DNA of 64,000 bases from Streptomyces fodineus (GTDB lineage Bacteria > Actinomycetota > Actinomycetes > Streptomycetales > Streptomycetaceae), in assembly GCF_001735805.1 (NCBI RefSeq), contig NZ_CP017248.1, forward strand, positions 310,001 to 374,000, read 5' to 3'. Under the pieces are notes generated by a model. That model made no database searches, was not told where the DNA came from, and worked only from the letters and a program-made list of their open reading frames with translations. The position numbers and the translations under genes were made by a program. Of the stretch, positions 43,570 through 52,510 are shown piece by piece; the first letter of the stretch is position 1; each line of letters begins with the position of its first letter.

Positions 43570-44164
43570 CCAGCCGGCGGCCGATGCCGGGCCGGTTCCG
43601 GTCGCGGTGACGGAGTCGGCGAAGGCGCGGAGCAGGGGCTGTTGTTGCCGGTGCGCCCAGCGGCAGGGCGAGGCGTTGCGGACGGGAGGGTAGACCAGGC
43701 CAGGGGGAAGCGAGCGGTCTCGGCGGGGAGGGCGATGACGGCTTGACCGGAGCTGACCGCCTTGTGTCGGTCAGCCCAGTTGTCGACGATCGGGCCGCGG
43801 GCGATCAGGCGCCCGGAGGGGATGGGGAAGGGCTGGGACACCTCCTCCATGGAGGGAGGTACCGGAGACTGGTGCGCCACGAAGGTCAGGTCACCGTAGT
43901 CCTCCAGGCAGACAGAGCCGCGGTCGGCGTAAGGGTGGGTGGCGGCACTGGGGCGGCGTGGGTGACGGGACCGACGGTGATGTCGGGTTCGCGGAGGCGG
44001 ACAGTACGGGAGGTGTGCTGGAACAGCGGGGATCGATGCCCCGTTCCTGCTTCTTGATGGCGTGGCTGACCCGCGAGGAGGGGTGATGTGCAGCCGCTCG
44101 GCGTCCGTCCGAAGTGCAGTTCCTCGGCCAGCGCCAAGAAGTTCTCGATGTCGGGCAGTTCCAT
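43570..44164 (-). pseudogene. Decayed LysR family regulator
   Basis: From ATG 44164, MELPDIENFLALAEELHFGRTAERLHIT gives the winged helix of a LysR regulator. The frame then shifts at about 44095 and continues as SHAIKKQERG, PLFQHTSRTVRL. A large deletion of the middle joins it to YGDLTFVAHQSPVPPSMEEVSQPF and VDNWADRHKAVSSGQAVIALP, the end of a substrate-binding domain. It is divergent from the short-chain dehydrogenase at 44360 and was probably its regulator before decaying. Confidence 0.8.
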
Positions 44165-44359
44165 GCTCCCGCCTGATCGTGAAGCTCGCGGTCATCGCTG
44201 AGTTGACACAACGCGTATCGATGACCTGCGGGGCAATGCAGCCATGCCGACATCGCTGTTGTTCGCCGGCGGCCGCCCGGCGAGCCTGTTGTCGGGCGCC
44301 GCCGGGTGCATACCTGCGGCGTTGAGAACGAAGCACGACATGAGCGAGGAGTTCGATCG

Positions 44360-45136
44360 ATGAGCGTTCTGCAGGCGAAGACGGCTCTGGTCACCGGTGC
44401 CTCACGGGGCATCGGCCGGGCGATCGCCGAGCGGCTGGCGGCCGACGGCGCACTGGTGGCCGTGCACTACGGCCGCAACGACGCCGCCGCGAAGGAAACC
44501 GTGGCCGCGATCGAGGCGGCCGGGGGACGGGCGTTCGCGGTGCGGGTGGAGTTGGGCCTGCCCGGCGACGCCGAGATGCTCCTCAACGCGGTTACGGCCG
44601 GACTGCGCGAGCGCACCGGCACCGACCGGCTGGACATCCTGGTGAACAACGCGGCCCTCGACCAGGAAGGCTCCGGGGCAACACCCGAGGCTTTCGACCG
44701 CCTGTTCGCGGTGAATGTGAAGGCGCCGTACTTCATCATCCAGCGGGCGCTGCCGCTGATGGGCGCGGGCGGCCGGATCATCAACATCGGCTCCGGCGTG
44801 ACCCGGATCGCGGTCCCCGGCGAGCTGGCCTACTCGATGACCAAGGCAGCCCTGGCCACGCTGGGCCGCAACCTGGCCAACGAGGTCGGCCCGCGCGGCA
44901 TCACCGTCAACACCGTCGAGCCCGGCACCACCCACACCGACCGCATGGCTTGGCTCGTCGACCAGCCACAGGCCGCACAGATGATCACCGCCACCCAGGC
45001 TGTCGAACGCATCGGCACCCCCGCCGACATAGCAGCGGTCGTCGCCTTCCTCGCCTCGCCCGACAGCGGCTGGGTCACCGCCAACACCATCGACGCCAGC
45101 GGCGGCACCTATCTCGGCCCCAAGCAGCTCGGCTGA
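44360..45136 (+). CDS. Short-chain dehydrogenase/reductase (SDR)
   Basis: A 258-residue classical SDR. The NAD(P) loop TGASRGIG (residues 12-19), NNAAL at 96-100 and the catalytic Ser145-Tyr158-Lys162 (IGSGV, AYSMTK) are all present. It is NADPH-preferring in appearance (Arg17 plus Arg39 in YGRN). The ATG at 44360 is preferred because GCGAGGAG precedes it; the frame runs open further upstream. The adjacent LysR regulator is dead, so expression may now be constitutive. The substrate is unknown. Confidence 0.93.
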   Translation: MSVLQAKTALVTGASRGIGRAIAERLAADGALVAVHYGRNDAAAKETVAAIEAAGGRAFAVRVELGLPGDAEMLLNAVTAGLRERTGTDRLDILVNNAALDQEGSGATPEAFDRLFAVNVKAPYFIIQRALPLMGAGGRIINIGSGVTRIAVPGELAYSMTKAALATLGRNLANEVGPRGITVNTVEPGTTHTDRMAWLVDQPQAAQMITATQAVERIGTPADIAAVVAFLASPDSGWVTANTIDASGGTYLGPKQLG

Positions 45137-45299
45137 GGGGCGGAAGCAACGACACGTAGCGACGAACCCCTCACCCCCGCGTCGGGCGACGCGGACGGCC
45201 TGCTACCGCTGCCCGGCCGCGTCGCTCCGTAGCGTGGCCGGCGTGTTGCCAGGGTGCCGTCCACAATGAGCATGCTGTCCCGTCGAAATCGGCGCCTCG

Positions 45300-45479
45300 G
45301 TTGCAGTGCCAGGCGGGACCTATGTCGGCGGCCACACGGTCGGCTGTCGACTTCGAAATCCCGAACAGCAGGCCGAGCTGGCGCAAGGTGAGGTGCGTGC
45401 GCCAGGACGCCGTTACCAGCAGCGCTCGATCAGCCAGGCTCAGAGCCCACGGCCGGCCCTCGCTGGGCTCTTGTCGCAC
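45300..45479 (-). pseudogene. IS5-type transposase, N-terminal fragment
   Basis: EPSEGRPWALSLADRALLVTASWRTHLTLRQLGLLFGISKSTADRV is the helix-turn-helix of an IS5-type transposase. Downstream of it (45171-45300) only weak similarity and shifted frames remain. The catalytic core is not present here. A matching C-terminal fragment of the same kind occurs at 46971. Confidence 0.75.
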
Positions 45480-45550
45480 TCCCCTTGCTCAACCGCAGTC
45501 ACTGCCTACTTGAACTGGCGCGGACTCAGCCCGGTCACACCACCCTCAGA

Positions 45551-46009
45551 ATGCCCCAAGACGGCGGGGCCCCAGAGGAACACCGAGCACTCTCGTCCCG
45601 TCGGCGGCCCCTGCGGGTCTGGCTCAACCCAGAGCACGGCCGCTATCTGCTCCGGCTCGACTACGACCTGTGCTGGGCCACCACATGGATGGCGGATGCC
45701 AATCGGTGGATTGCCCCGGTGCTGGGCCTCCCCGAACTCCCCTTCGAAGACTTCGGTGACGCATTGCTTGAAGACCGCCCCGACGGAGTGCACTGGAAGA
45801 CTGCTCTCCTGGTGGACCACGCCAACGGCCGCCCCTTGGCGTGGGTGGACGACGAACAGAGCGACCTGGACCAGGCGTACGTGACCACCCACCATCGCGC
45901 ACGTGGCCTTCTGCACCACGTCAACCCGCGGATCGGCCTGCGCGAGGACGACTTCCGGGCTCTCGCCGACTTCGCCCGTTCTTTGGGTACTTCACCAGCC
46001 ACCGGCTGA
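45551..46009 (+). pseudogene. HAD-like hydrolase lacking its N-terminal catalytic loop
   Basis: The frame reads RPLRVWLNPEHGRYLLRLDYDLCWATTWMADANRWIAPVLGLPELP, then WKTALLVDHANGRPLAWVDDEQSDLDQAYV and ARGLLHHVNPRIGLREDDF, the central and C-terminal parts of a small actinobacterial HAD-domain protein. The first 30 or so residues with the DxD loop are missing. Immediately upstream lies IS5 debris, so the 5' end was probably lost to that insertion. The remnant should not be active. Confidence 0.65.
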
Positions 46010-46039
46010 GCCTGTCCCCGGCCCATCCAGGAGTCCTGC

Positions 46040-46067
46040 CCCGGCTCCGTGATCATTGCGGGACAGC
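46040..46067. repeat. Inverted IS end, left of the methyltransferase gene
   Basis: This 28-bp segment (ending TGATCATTGCGGGACAGC) is the reverse complement, with one extra base, of 46956-46984. The two face each other around one gene. The right copy runs into a transposase C-terminus, showing that these are IS termini. Confidence 0.75.
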
Positions 46068-46089
46068 CCTCATGGAACCGGGAGGCGCT

Positions 46090-46941
46090 CTACCGGCGGA
46101 CCGCCGAGATCAGTCCGCCGGGCCGCTCCTCGCGCTGCGGCGGGGTGCTGATCGGGCGGCCGTAGGCGGCAGCGCGCTCGCGCAGGGCGTGGCAACTGGC
46201 CTCCCAGCCGTGCCCGGCCAGCCAGCCCACCGGGTCGTCGGGCATCTCCGAGACCCACATGGACGCCGCCGATCCCGGCTCGGCGTCCGCGCCGAAGCGC
46301 TCGATCACGCCGCGCGAGCCCAATGTCAGCCCCATCCGACTGCCTGCCGCCGACTGTGCGCTGATCCGGGCCAGCAGCAGCTCCACCGCGTCCTCGGGCA
46401 GATAGATCAGCAGTCCTTCGGCGATCCACGCGGTCGGCACCGCCGGGTCGTGCCCTGCGGCGGCCAGCGCGGCCGGCCAGTCCTCGCGCAGATCCACCGC
46501 GACGGTGATCCGCTCGCAGCGTGCGACGGCCCGCTCCTGGCGCAGCACCGCAGCCTTGAAGTCCAGTGGCGCGGCGGTGTCGACCTCGAACAGCCGGGTG
46601 CCCTCGGGCCAGTCCATCCGGAAGGCCCGGCTGTCCATGCCGGCGCCGAGCAGCACCACCTGCCGGACCCCGGACGCGGAGGCCTGCTGCAACAGGTCGT
46701 CGAGGAACTTCGTCCTGATGACGATGGAGAACGCCACGCCCAGCCGGCGGCGTCGCGCGGCCTCGTCACCGGGCAGCGGCGGCGAGGAGGGCCACAGGCC
46801 GCCGGCGGTGGCGAAGGCCTGTGCCAGTGGGTCGCGGAACAGCGCGTCCTCCCGCTCGGTCTCCAGCGCCCGCACCTTGGCCACCCCCACCGCCGTGGCC
46901 CACACTCCCGACGGCTGCACCCGCTCCTGCTCATCAGTCAC
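46090..46941 (-). CDS. SAM-dependent O-methyltransferase (TIGR00027/LCMT-like)
   Basis: A 283-residue methyltransferase of the leucine-carboxyl-methyltransferase-like family. SGVWATAVGVAKVRALETERED at the start, VVLLGAGMDSRAFRMDWP as the SAM-binding loop, FEVDTAAPLDFKAAVL and TAWIAEGLLIYLPEDAV follow in family order. Many relatives act on polyketides or small acids, but the substrate is not predictable. The GTG start is at 46941. The whole gene sits between two inverted IS ends (46040-46067 and 46956-46984), which suggests that it moved as a cassette. Confidence 0.9.
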   Translation of the reverse strand: MTDEQERVQPSGVWATAVGVAKVRALETEREDALFRDPLAQAFATAGGLWPSSPPLPGDEAARRRRLGVAFSIVIRTKFLDDLLQQASASGVRQVVLLGAGMDSRAFRMDWPEGTRLFEVDTAAPLDFKAAVLRQERAVARCERITVAVDLREDWPAALAAAGHDPAVPTAWIAEGLLIYLPEDAVELLLARISAQSAAGSRMGLTLGSRGVIERFGADAEPGSAASMWVSEMPDDPVGWLAGHGWEASCHALRERAAAYGRPISTPPQREERPGGLISAVRR

Positions 46942-46955
46942 CGCGCCAGCCTAGT

Positions 46956-46984
46956 GCTGTCCCGCAATGATCACCGGAGCCGGG
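46956..46984. repeat. Inverted IS end, right of the methyltransferase gene
   Basis: A 29-bp segment beginning GCTGTCCCGCAATGATCACC. It is the partner of 46040-46067, and it overlaps the C-terminal coding end of a transposase fragment, as the terminus of an IS5-type element would. Confidence 0.75.
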
Positions 46985-47180
46985 CGATGATGAGGTTGTG
47001 AAGGCGGGCGATGCCCGGCACCGCATGGCAAAGGCCGTCACCTTGCAAGCAGCAGTCGCGAAGGATCTTCCAGCCCTTCATGCGGGCGAAGACATGTTTG
47101 ACAAAAGCACGAACCTGTCGGTGCGAGCGGTTGTGCTCTTCTTTCCAGGCCGCAAGTTGGGGCTGGTCGCGCTCACGGCG
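46971..47180 (-). pseudogene. IS5-type transposase, C-terminal fragment
   Basis: EEHNRSHRQVRAFVKHVFARMKGWKILRDC and HAVPGIARLHNLIIARLR are the last 70 residues of an IS5-type transposase. It belongs to the same kind of element as the N-terminal scrap at 45300-45479. Both read on the minus strand, but N-terminal lies left of C-terminal, the reverse of an intact gene. The element has been rearranged or represents two separate insertions. Confidence 0.75.
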
Positions 47181-47191
47181 ATCAGCGTTGG

Positions 47192-48157
47192 CTACGTCCG
47201 TTGCCCTGACGTCTTCTGGCGGTTGGCGGTGATGAGGGTGTGCAGGACCGCCTGCGCCGCGGGGAGGCGGTTTGCGGCTTGACGCCAGGCCAGGGAGCGG
47301 GGGCCGTCGAGTACTTGGGAGGTGATTTCCTGTCCGCGGACGGCGGGGAGGCAGTGCAGGGCCACCGCATCGCGTGGGGCGTGGGCCAGCAGGACATCGT
47401 CCACCCGGTAGGGAGCAAGGCGGGCGGCGCGTTCCTCGCGTTCGTGGGGCTTGTCCATGGGCACCCACGCCTCGGCGTAGATGGCCTGCGCGGTGCGGAC
47501 GGCATCCATGGGTTCGGTGGTGACCGTGACCGAGCCGCCGGTCCGCGTCATCAGTTCGCGGGCCCGCGCGAGGACGTGCGGGTCGGTCACGTAGGCGGCC
47601 GGGCTGGCGATGGTGAGGTGCATGCCGGTAGCGGCGCAGGCGGCGAGGAAGGAATTGCAGGTGTTGCTGGTGCCGTCGCCGAGGAAGGCTGCGGTCATTC
47701 CCGTCAAGGTGCCGAAGTGCTCGCGCAGCGCGAGAAGGTCGGCCAGCGACTGGCACGGGTGGTGGGTGTTGGTGAGGGCGTTGACGACCGGGATCGTCGC
47801 GGCGTCGGCCATGTGCTCGACCGCGGCGTGGTCGAAAGTCCGCACCGTGATGGCGTCGAGGTAGGACGACAGGACGCGGGCGGTGTCGGCGGCCGTCTCG
47901 CCGTGTCCGAGTTGCATTTCGTCCGGATTCAGGGCGATGGCGATCATGCCCAGCCGGTGGGCGGCTGCGGCCAGGGATACCCGGGTACGGGTGGATGGCT
48001 TGCAGAAGAGGCAGCCGATGGCGCCGCCGCGCAAGCCCTGGTCCCAGCCCAGCGGCTGCTGTTTCATCGCGGCCGCGACGTCCAGTACTTCCGTCATGGT
48101 CTGCGGGCTCAGGTCGCTGACTTGGAGGAGGTCCTTGGGGACCTTGCCGTTCACCAT
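47192..48157 (-). CDS. Ornithine carbamoyltransferase-family enzyme
   Basis: A 321-residue transcarbamoylase. The carbamoyl-phosphate loop KPSTRTRVS, the HPCQSLADLLALREHFG segment, NTCNSFLAACAATGM and the HCLPAVRGQEI loop are intact, so ornithine or a related amine (putrescine) should be carbamoylated. I choose ATG 48157 (MVNGKVPKDLLQVSDLSP) because the conserved start follows; an upstream start at 48232 would add 25 unconserved residues. An arginine-pathway gene standing alone in an accessory region suggests a catabolic or specialised-metabolite role rather than housekeeping. Confidence 0.88.
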   Translation of the reverse strand: MVNGKVPKDLLQVSDLSPQTMTEVLDVAAAMKQQPLGWDQGLRGGAIGCLFCKPSTRTRVSLAAAAHRLGMIAIALNPDEMQLGHGETAADTARVLSSYLDAITVRTFDHAAVEHMADAATIPVVNALTNTHHPCQSLADLLALREHFGTLTGMTAAFLGDGTSNTCNSFLAACAATGMHLTIASPAAYVTDPHVLARARELMTRTGGSVTVTTEPMDAVRTAQAIYAEAWVPMDKPHEREERAARLAPYRVDDVLLAHAPRDAVALHCLPAVRGQEITSQVLDGPRSLAWRQAANRLPAAQAVLHTLITANRQKTSGQRT

Positions 48158-48305
48158 CGGGCGGTCGTCCTTGGGAGTGAGTGCTGCTGGGGCATAGTTG
48201 TGTCCGTCTTTTCGCATGATCGGGTAGAGCACCTCGGGGTGGGGGACGCCACGACGGTGAGACCGCGTGTGGAAGCCGTGGCTGCTTGGGGTGAGGGATC
48301 GGTGA

Positions 48306-48602
48306 TCACTGGGTTCGACCGGGTCTGCGCATGAGATCCGTGGCCGGGATGCGCCGTCGGCCGTCCGGGGACTCGAATTCGTACGACAGAGCGGCCAGGA
48401 CGTCCCCTTTCAGGGCCGAGAGTTCCGCGTGGTCGGCGCACCTGCCCCAGATCATGTCCAGGTTCCGCGTCATGACCCCGGCGGACAGCCGGTCACCGGG
48501 GCGGACGTAGAGCCGGTACCCGGCGATGCCGGGAACAGCGCGGACCTCGGCGTCGCCGTGGGAGCCGAGGTAGGTGCACGCTTCGGTCGGCGCCAGCACG
48601 CT
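48306..48602 (-). CDS. Unrecognised C-terminal-like frame upstream of the carbamoyltransferase
   Basis: The frame reads VLAPTEACTYLGSHGDAEVRAVPGIAGYRLYVRPGDRLSAGVMTRNLDMIWGRC, then ALSYEFESPDGRRRIPATDLMRRP, and codon bias is good. The GTG start near 48602 is a guess; the true 5' end may be lost, since the region to its right holds a truncated transporter on the other strand. I do not recognise a family. Confidence 0.4.
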   Translation of the reverse strand, partial: SVLAPTEACTYLGSHGDAEVRAVPGIAGYRLYVRPGDRLSAGVMTRNLDMIWGRCADHAELSALKGDVLAALSYEFESPDGRRRIPATDLMRRPGRTQ

Positions 48603-48669
48603 CCGCGCACACCCGGTGTCCGGTGGTCGGTGAGGGGGAGAGCTTCGTGACGATGGGTGAGACACAGCG

Positions 48670-48870
48670 ATGAACGAGTCCGTGAGCGTGCAGGCACTTG
48701 CGCCGGCCGCCCTGCCGCTGCGCAGGAACTGGCGGTTCCAGGTGTTCTGGTCGGGAGCCGTCGCCTCCCTGCTGGGCCTGAAGATGGCGGGGCTCGCGTA
48801 TCCACTGCTCATCCTGGGCCTCACCGGGTTCCCGGCCACCGCCGGGGCGTTCGGGGCGCCGCACCACCCC
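48670..48870 (+). pseudogene. MFS transporter, N-terminal stub
   Basis: MNESVSVQALAPAALPLRRNWRFQVFWSGAVASLLGLKMAGLAYPLLILGLTGFPATAG is the first helix and a half of a major facilitator. Similarity ends abruptly after about 65 residues, so nearly all of the transporter is gone. Confidence 0.65.
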
Positions 48871-49120
48871 ATGATGGCTCGCCACCGGGCGCTGTCGGTA
48901 CAACAGATAGGGGCGCAGGTCGGATGACCGACAGGCATTTCCACGCCTGCATCCTCACGCAGCCGTACGGACGCCCTGTGAGCTACCTCACCCAGCGGTG
49001 ACCGCTTGCTCCAAGAACTGCCCTGCCAGGGCCTTTCCTGCCCGTCCGACGCCACTGCTGGCCGGAAACGTCAGTAATCTGTCATTGCAGCCAGTGTGGA
49101 ATTCGATACAGGCTGTGACT

Positions 49121-50137
49121 GTGTTGGAGCGACGTGTTGTTGTGGTGGTGTACGCAGGCGCGATGGCCCTGGACATCACCGGACCGATTGAAGTGTTCGA
49201 TACCGCGAACCGGCTCCTGGGCGCCTCGGGCGCCCCCTACCGGACCGAGTTCGTCTCCGCCGACGCGCCACTGGTCCGTATGAGTTCCGGGGTGGTGGTG
49301 GAGGCTTTGCCACTGGAGGCAGGGCAGGGCCCGATCGACACACTCCTCGTGCCGGGCGGATGGACTCTCGACAACGCGCTCAAGGACCACGCGCTCGTGT
49401 CCTGGATCGGCAGGGCAGCGGCCCGGTCGCGTAGAGTCGCCTCCGTATGCGGCGGATCCTTCCTGCTGGCCGAGGCGGGGCTCCTCGACGGCAGACGCGC
49501 CACCACGCACTGGGCGTACAGCGAGGCGATGGCGTGCCGCTATCCGGATGTGACGGTGGACGCCGAACCGATCTTCGTCTGGGACGGCCCCTTCGTGACC
49601 TCCGCCGGCGTGTCGACGGGCATCGACATGGCGCTGGCCCTGGTGGAGGCCGATCACGGATCGGCGCTCGCGCTGGACACGGCACGGTTTCTGGTGCTGT
49701 TCCTCAAACGGCACGGAGGACAGTCCCAGTACAGCGCCGTCCTCGACGCCCAGTTGGCCGACCATCCGCCGATCCGGGCAGCACAGGAGTGGATTCTGGA
49801 GAACCTGGACAGCCCGCTGCCCGTGGCCGAGATCGCGCGGCATGCCAACATGAGTCAGCGCAACTTCGCCCGGGTCTTCCGGCGCGAGGTGGGCTCGACA
49901 CCCGGCCAGTACGTCGAGCGGACGCGCATCGCCCGCGCACGCGAACTGCTGGAAACCACAAACCTGACGATCAGCCAGATAGCGGGCCGCTGCGGATTCT
50001 CCGCCACCGAGACGTTCTTCCGGTCCTTCGGACGAACCCTGGGACTCACCCCCAAGGAATACCGGCACCGCTTTCAAGTCGTCTCGCCATCCGGACTCAT
50101 CGACCGGCACCACGAGAGGGAGGGCAGCCCCGCATGA
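49121..50137 (+). CDS. GlxA-type transcriptional regulator (amidase-like + AraC)
   Basis: A 338-residue regulator. The first 190 residues are a DJ-1/PfpI-like domain (RVVVVVYAGAMALDITGPIEVFDTANRLL, LLVPGGWTLDNAL, VASVCGGSFLLAEAGLLDGRRATTHW with a nucleophile-position Cys). The C-terminal AraC domain has two helix-turn-helix motifs (LPVAEIARHANMSQRNFARVFRREVGSTPGQYV and TISQIAGRCGFSATETFFRSFGRTLGLTPKEYR). A GTG at 49121 is chosen; the upstream frame is not conserved. Its stop overlaps the next ATG by 4 bp, so it heads and probably governs the biosynthetic-looking operon. Confidence 0.88.
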   Translation: MLERRVVVVVYAGAMALDITGPIEVFDTANRLLGASGAPYRTEFVSADAPLVRMSSGVVVEALPLEAGQGPIDTLLVPGGWTLDNALKDHALVSWIGRAAARSRRVASVCGGSFLLAEAGLLDGRRATTHWAYSEAMACRYPDVTVDAEPIFVWDGPFVTSAGVSTGIDMALALVEADHGSALALDTARFLVLFLKRHGGQSQYSAVLDAQLADHPPIRAAQEWILENLDSPLPVAEIARHANMSQRNFARVFRREVGSTPGQYVERTRIARARELLETTNLTISQIAGRCGFSATETFFRSFGRTLGLTPKEYRHRFQVVSPSGLIDRHHEREGSPA

Positions 50138-51885
50138 CCACCACGACCCCGGAATTACGCGAGGCGGAAACGGTACGCCTGGTCGACTATCTGGCCGGGG
50201 AACTCGCCAGGGCAGGCGTCACCCACGTGTTCGGTGTCGGCGGCGCGAACATCGAGGACCTGTACGACGCAGTGCACCGCGGTGGAGCCGTCCGCGGCGT
50301 CGTCGCCAAACACGAGTTCTCCGCCGTCACCATGGCCGACGGATACGCACGAACCAGCAGGCGCCTGGGCGTCGTTGCAGCCACTTCGGGCGGTGGGGCG
50401 ATGAACCTCGTACCGGGCCTGGCGGAGGCGTACGCCTCCCGGGTGCCCGTGCTGGCCCTGGTGGGCCAGCCGCCGACCAGCCAGGAAGGGCACGGGGCGT
50501 TCCAGGACTCCAGCGGCAAGGCGGGCTCCTTCGATGCTCGGGAGGTCTTCGCACCCGTCTCCCGGTTCTGCGCCCGGGTCGATGACGCGCACTCGCTCAC
50601 GGAGTTGCTGCCCCGGGCAGTCGCGGCGGCACAGGCCGATCCACGCGGCCCGGCCGTGCTGTTGCTGCCCAAGGACGTGCAGCAGGCTCGGATCCAGGTG
50701 CCCGCCCGCGACGCGGCGCCGGCATCGACCGGCCCCGCGATGACCTGCGCGCCGCGGCTCGACACAGCTGCCGTCAGCGCCGTGTCGGACGCCCTTCGCA
50801 GGGCCGGTCGCGTCCTCGTCATCGCCGGTGATGATGTCGCCGCCGCCGACGCGCGCGGGGATCTGGCCGAACTGGCCCGGCGCCTCGGGGCATGGGTGGC
50901 GGTCACCCCGGACGCCAAGGACGTCTTCGACAACCGTGATCCCCGATTCGCAGGCGTGGCCGGGGTGATGGGCCACGCCAACGTGGAGGACTGTCTGCGA
51001 CGGGCCGATCTGTGCCTGCTGGTCGGTACCCGACTGCCGCTCCTGGCACGCGGCGGCCTCGACCGGGCCCTGGCCGCCACCGACGTCGTCTGCCTCGGCC
51101 CTGAACCGCCGTTCGTGCCAGGCACCGCACTGTGCGGGAACCTGCGGGACGCGCTGCGCACGGTGACCGCTCGACTGCCGTCGCACCCACGTCCCTGCCC
51201 GCCGCACGCCGGCCCCCTTCCCACGCCCATGCCAGGTCCGCGCTTTCAGGCCCGGGAGCGAACCGTCCCCCATGCCCAGGCGGTCGCCGCGGTGGAGGCG
51301 GCACTCCCCCAGAACGCACACGTCTTCGTGGACGCCGGCAACACGGGGGCCAGCGCGGTCCATCTCCTCCCGGCACCGCGCCACGGACGCTTCGTGGTGG
51401 CGGTCGGCATGGGCGGCATGGGCTACACCTTCGGCGCCGGCATCGGCGCCGCGCTCGCCACCGGCCGGCGCACTTACGTCCTCGCCGGCGACGGAGCCTT
51501 TTTCATGCACGGGATGGACGTGCACACCGCCGTGGAGTACGAGGCACCCGTGACGTTCGTGATCTTCAACAACAACGCCCACGCCATGTGCGCACTACGG
51601 GAGGAGTTCCTCCAGGGCGGCATCCGCGGCGACGACCTGTTCGCCCGGACCGACCTTGCCGCGGGAGTGGCCGCCGCCTTCCCGACCCTTCAAGCCACGG
51701 CAGCCGCCGACGCGGCGCAGCTGCGCACGGCACTACTGCGGAGCAACGCGGGTGACGGCCCGGCGTTCGTCGCAGTGGACTGTGACCCACGGGAGATTCC
51801 CCCGTTCCTTCCCTTCCAGTCCTTCACCGAAGCCACCAAGAGCAAGGAGGGTTCAGATGAGCCAGGAGTCGTCCACGTTGGCTGA
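50134..51885 (+). CDS. Thiamine-pyrophosphate-dependent enzyme, acetolactate-synthase-like
   Basis: A 583-residue TPP enzyme of the three-domain kind (PYR, central, PP). The catalytic Glu61 in VVAKHEFSAVTMADGYART, and the TPP-Mg site GDG (452-454) with NNN at 479-481, are present in the correct spacing. It should decarboxylate a 2-keto acid and ligate or release the resulting unit. It lies second in the operon, overlapping the GlxA gene by 4 bp and the SRPBCC gene by 29 bp. Central-domain FAD binding cannot be judged. A role in making an acyloin-type intermediate is inferred. Confidence 0.9.
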   Translation: MTTTTPELREAETVRLVDYLAGELARAGVTHVFGVGGANIEDLYDAVHRGGAVRGVVAKHEFSAVTMADGYARTSRRLGVVAATSGGGAMNLVPGLAEAYASRVPVLALVGQPPTSQEGHGAFQDSSGKAGSFDAREVFAPVSRFCARVDDAHSLTELLPRAVAAAQADPRGPAVLLLPKDVQQARIQVPARDAAPASTGPAMTCAPRLDTAAVSAVSDALRRAGRVLVIAGDDVAAADARGDLAELARRLGAWVAVTPDAKDVFDNRDPRFAGVAGVMGHANVEDCLRRADLCLLVGTRLPLLARGGLDRALAATDVVCLGPEPPFVPGTALCGNLRDALRTVTARLPSHPRPCPPHAGPLPTPMPGPRFQARERTVPHAQAVAAVEAALPQNAHVFVDAGNTGASAVHLLPAPRHGRFVVAVGMGGMGYTFGAGIGAALATGRRTYVLAGDGAFFMHGMDVHTAVEYEAPVTFVIFNNNAHAMCALREEFLQGGIRGDDLFARTDLAAGVAAAFPTLQATAAADAAQLRTALLRSNAGDGPAFVAVDCDPREIPPFLPFQSFTEATKSKEGSDEPGVVHVG

Positions 51886-52510
51886 CATCCCCGGTCTGGT
51901 CCGGATCGAGAACGCCGGCAAGGAGGAACTGACCGCCCACTGCATGGAGCTCACCCACTCGGTCTACCCCCACCATCAGGTCTACGGGCAGTACTGCACC
52001 ATCCACGAGTACGTCGACTGCCCCCCGGAGCAGGCCTACGACTACCTGCGCCAGGGACACCATCTGGAGGAGTGGACCTGCAGCCTGCGGGACTTCGCGC
52101 CCACCGGCACACCTGGGCTGTGGGTCGGTCACGACCGGCTGGAGGACGACACCAGGATCTACTGCAAGGTGCTCGCGAACCCCGAGGCCATGACCGTGGA
52201 CTACCACTGCTCCTGGGACCAGGGCGAGAAGCTGTGGATGATCTACCTGATGCGTGTCGTACCGGCCCGACTGGTACTCGACAAGCCGGGTTCGGTGATC
52301 ACCTGGACCAACTGCCGGCACCCTTACTACGACGACAACCCACGCCCCGACCTGGCGCCCCGCCCGGACCGGCCCTGGGTCGGCGACTACTGGGACCTCT
52401 TCTACGCCGGCCACACCGTGGAGATGCACAACCTCAAGGCCATCCTGGAACACCGCCACCGGGGCGGCCTTCCGGTCGGTTCGGCTCCGGCGAGGACGGT
52501 GGCGCGGTGA
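51857..52510 (+). CDS. SRPBCC-fold protein (aromatase/cyclase-like)
   Basis: A 217-residue protein that appears to adopt a START/SRPBCC lipid-pocket fold: QYCTIHEYVDCPPEQAYDYLRQGHHLEEWTCSLRDF, WVGHDRLEDDTRIYCKVLANPEAMTVDYHCSWDQGEKLWMIYLMRVVPARLVLDKPGSVITWTNCRHPYYDD. Such pockets hold hydrophobic intermediates in cyclases, hydratases and carriers. AAGGAGG lies before the ATG, inside the end of the TPP gene. It is sandwiched between the TPP and KAS III genes, so it probably handles their product. No catalytic residue can be assigned. Confidence 0.75.
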   Translation: MSQESSTLADIPGLVRIENAGKEELTAHCMELTHSVYPHHQVYGQYCTIHEYVDCPPEQAYDYLRQGHHLEEWTCSLRDFAPTGTPGLWVGHDRLEDDTRIYCKVLANPEAMTVDYHCSWDQGEKLWMIYLMRVVPARLVLDKPGSVITWTNCRHPYYDDNPRPDLAPRPDRPWVGDYWDLFYAGHTVEMHNLKAILEHRHRGGLPVGSAPARTVAR

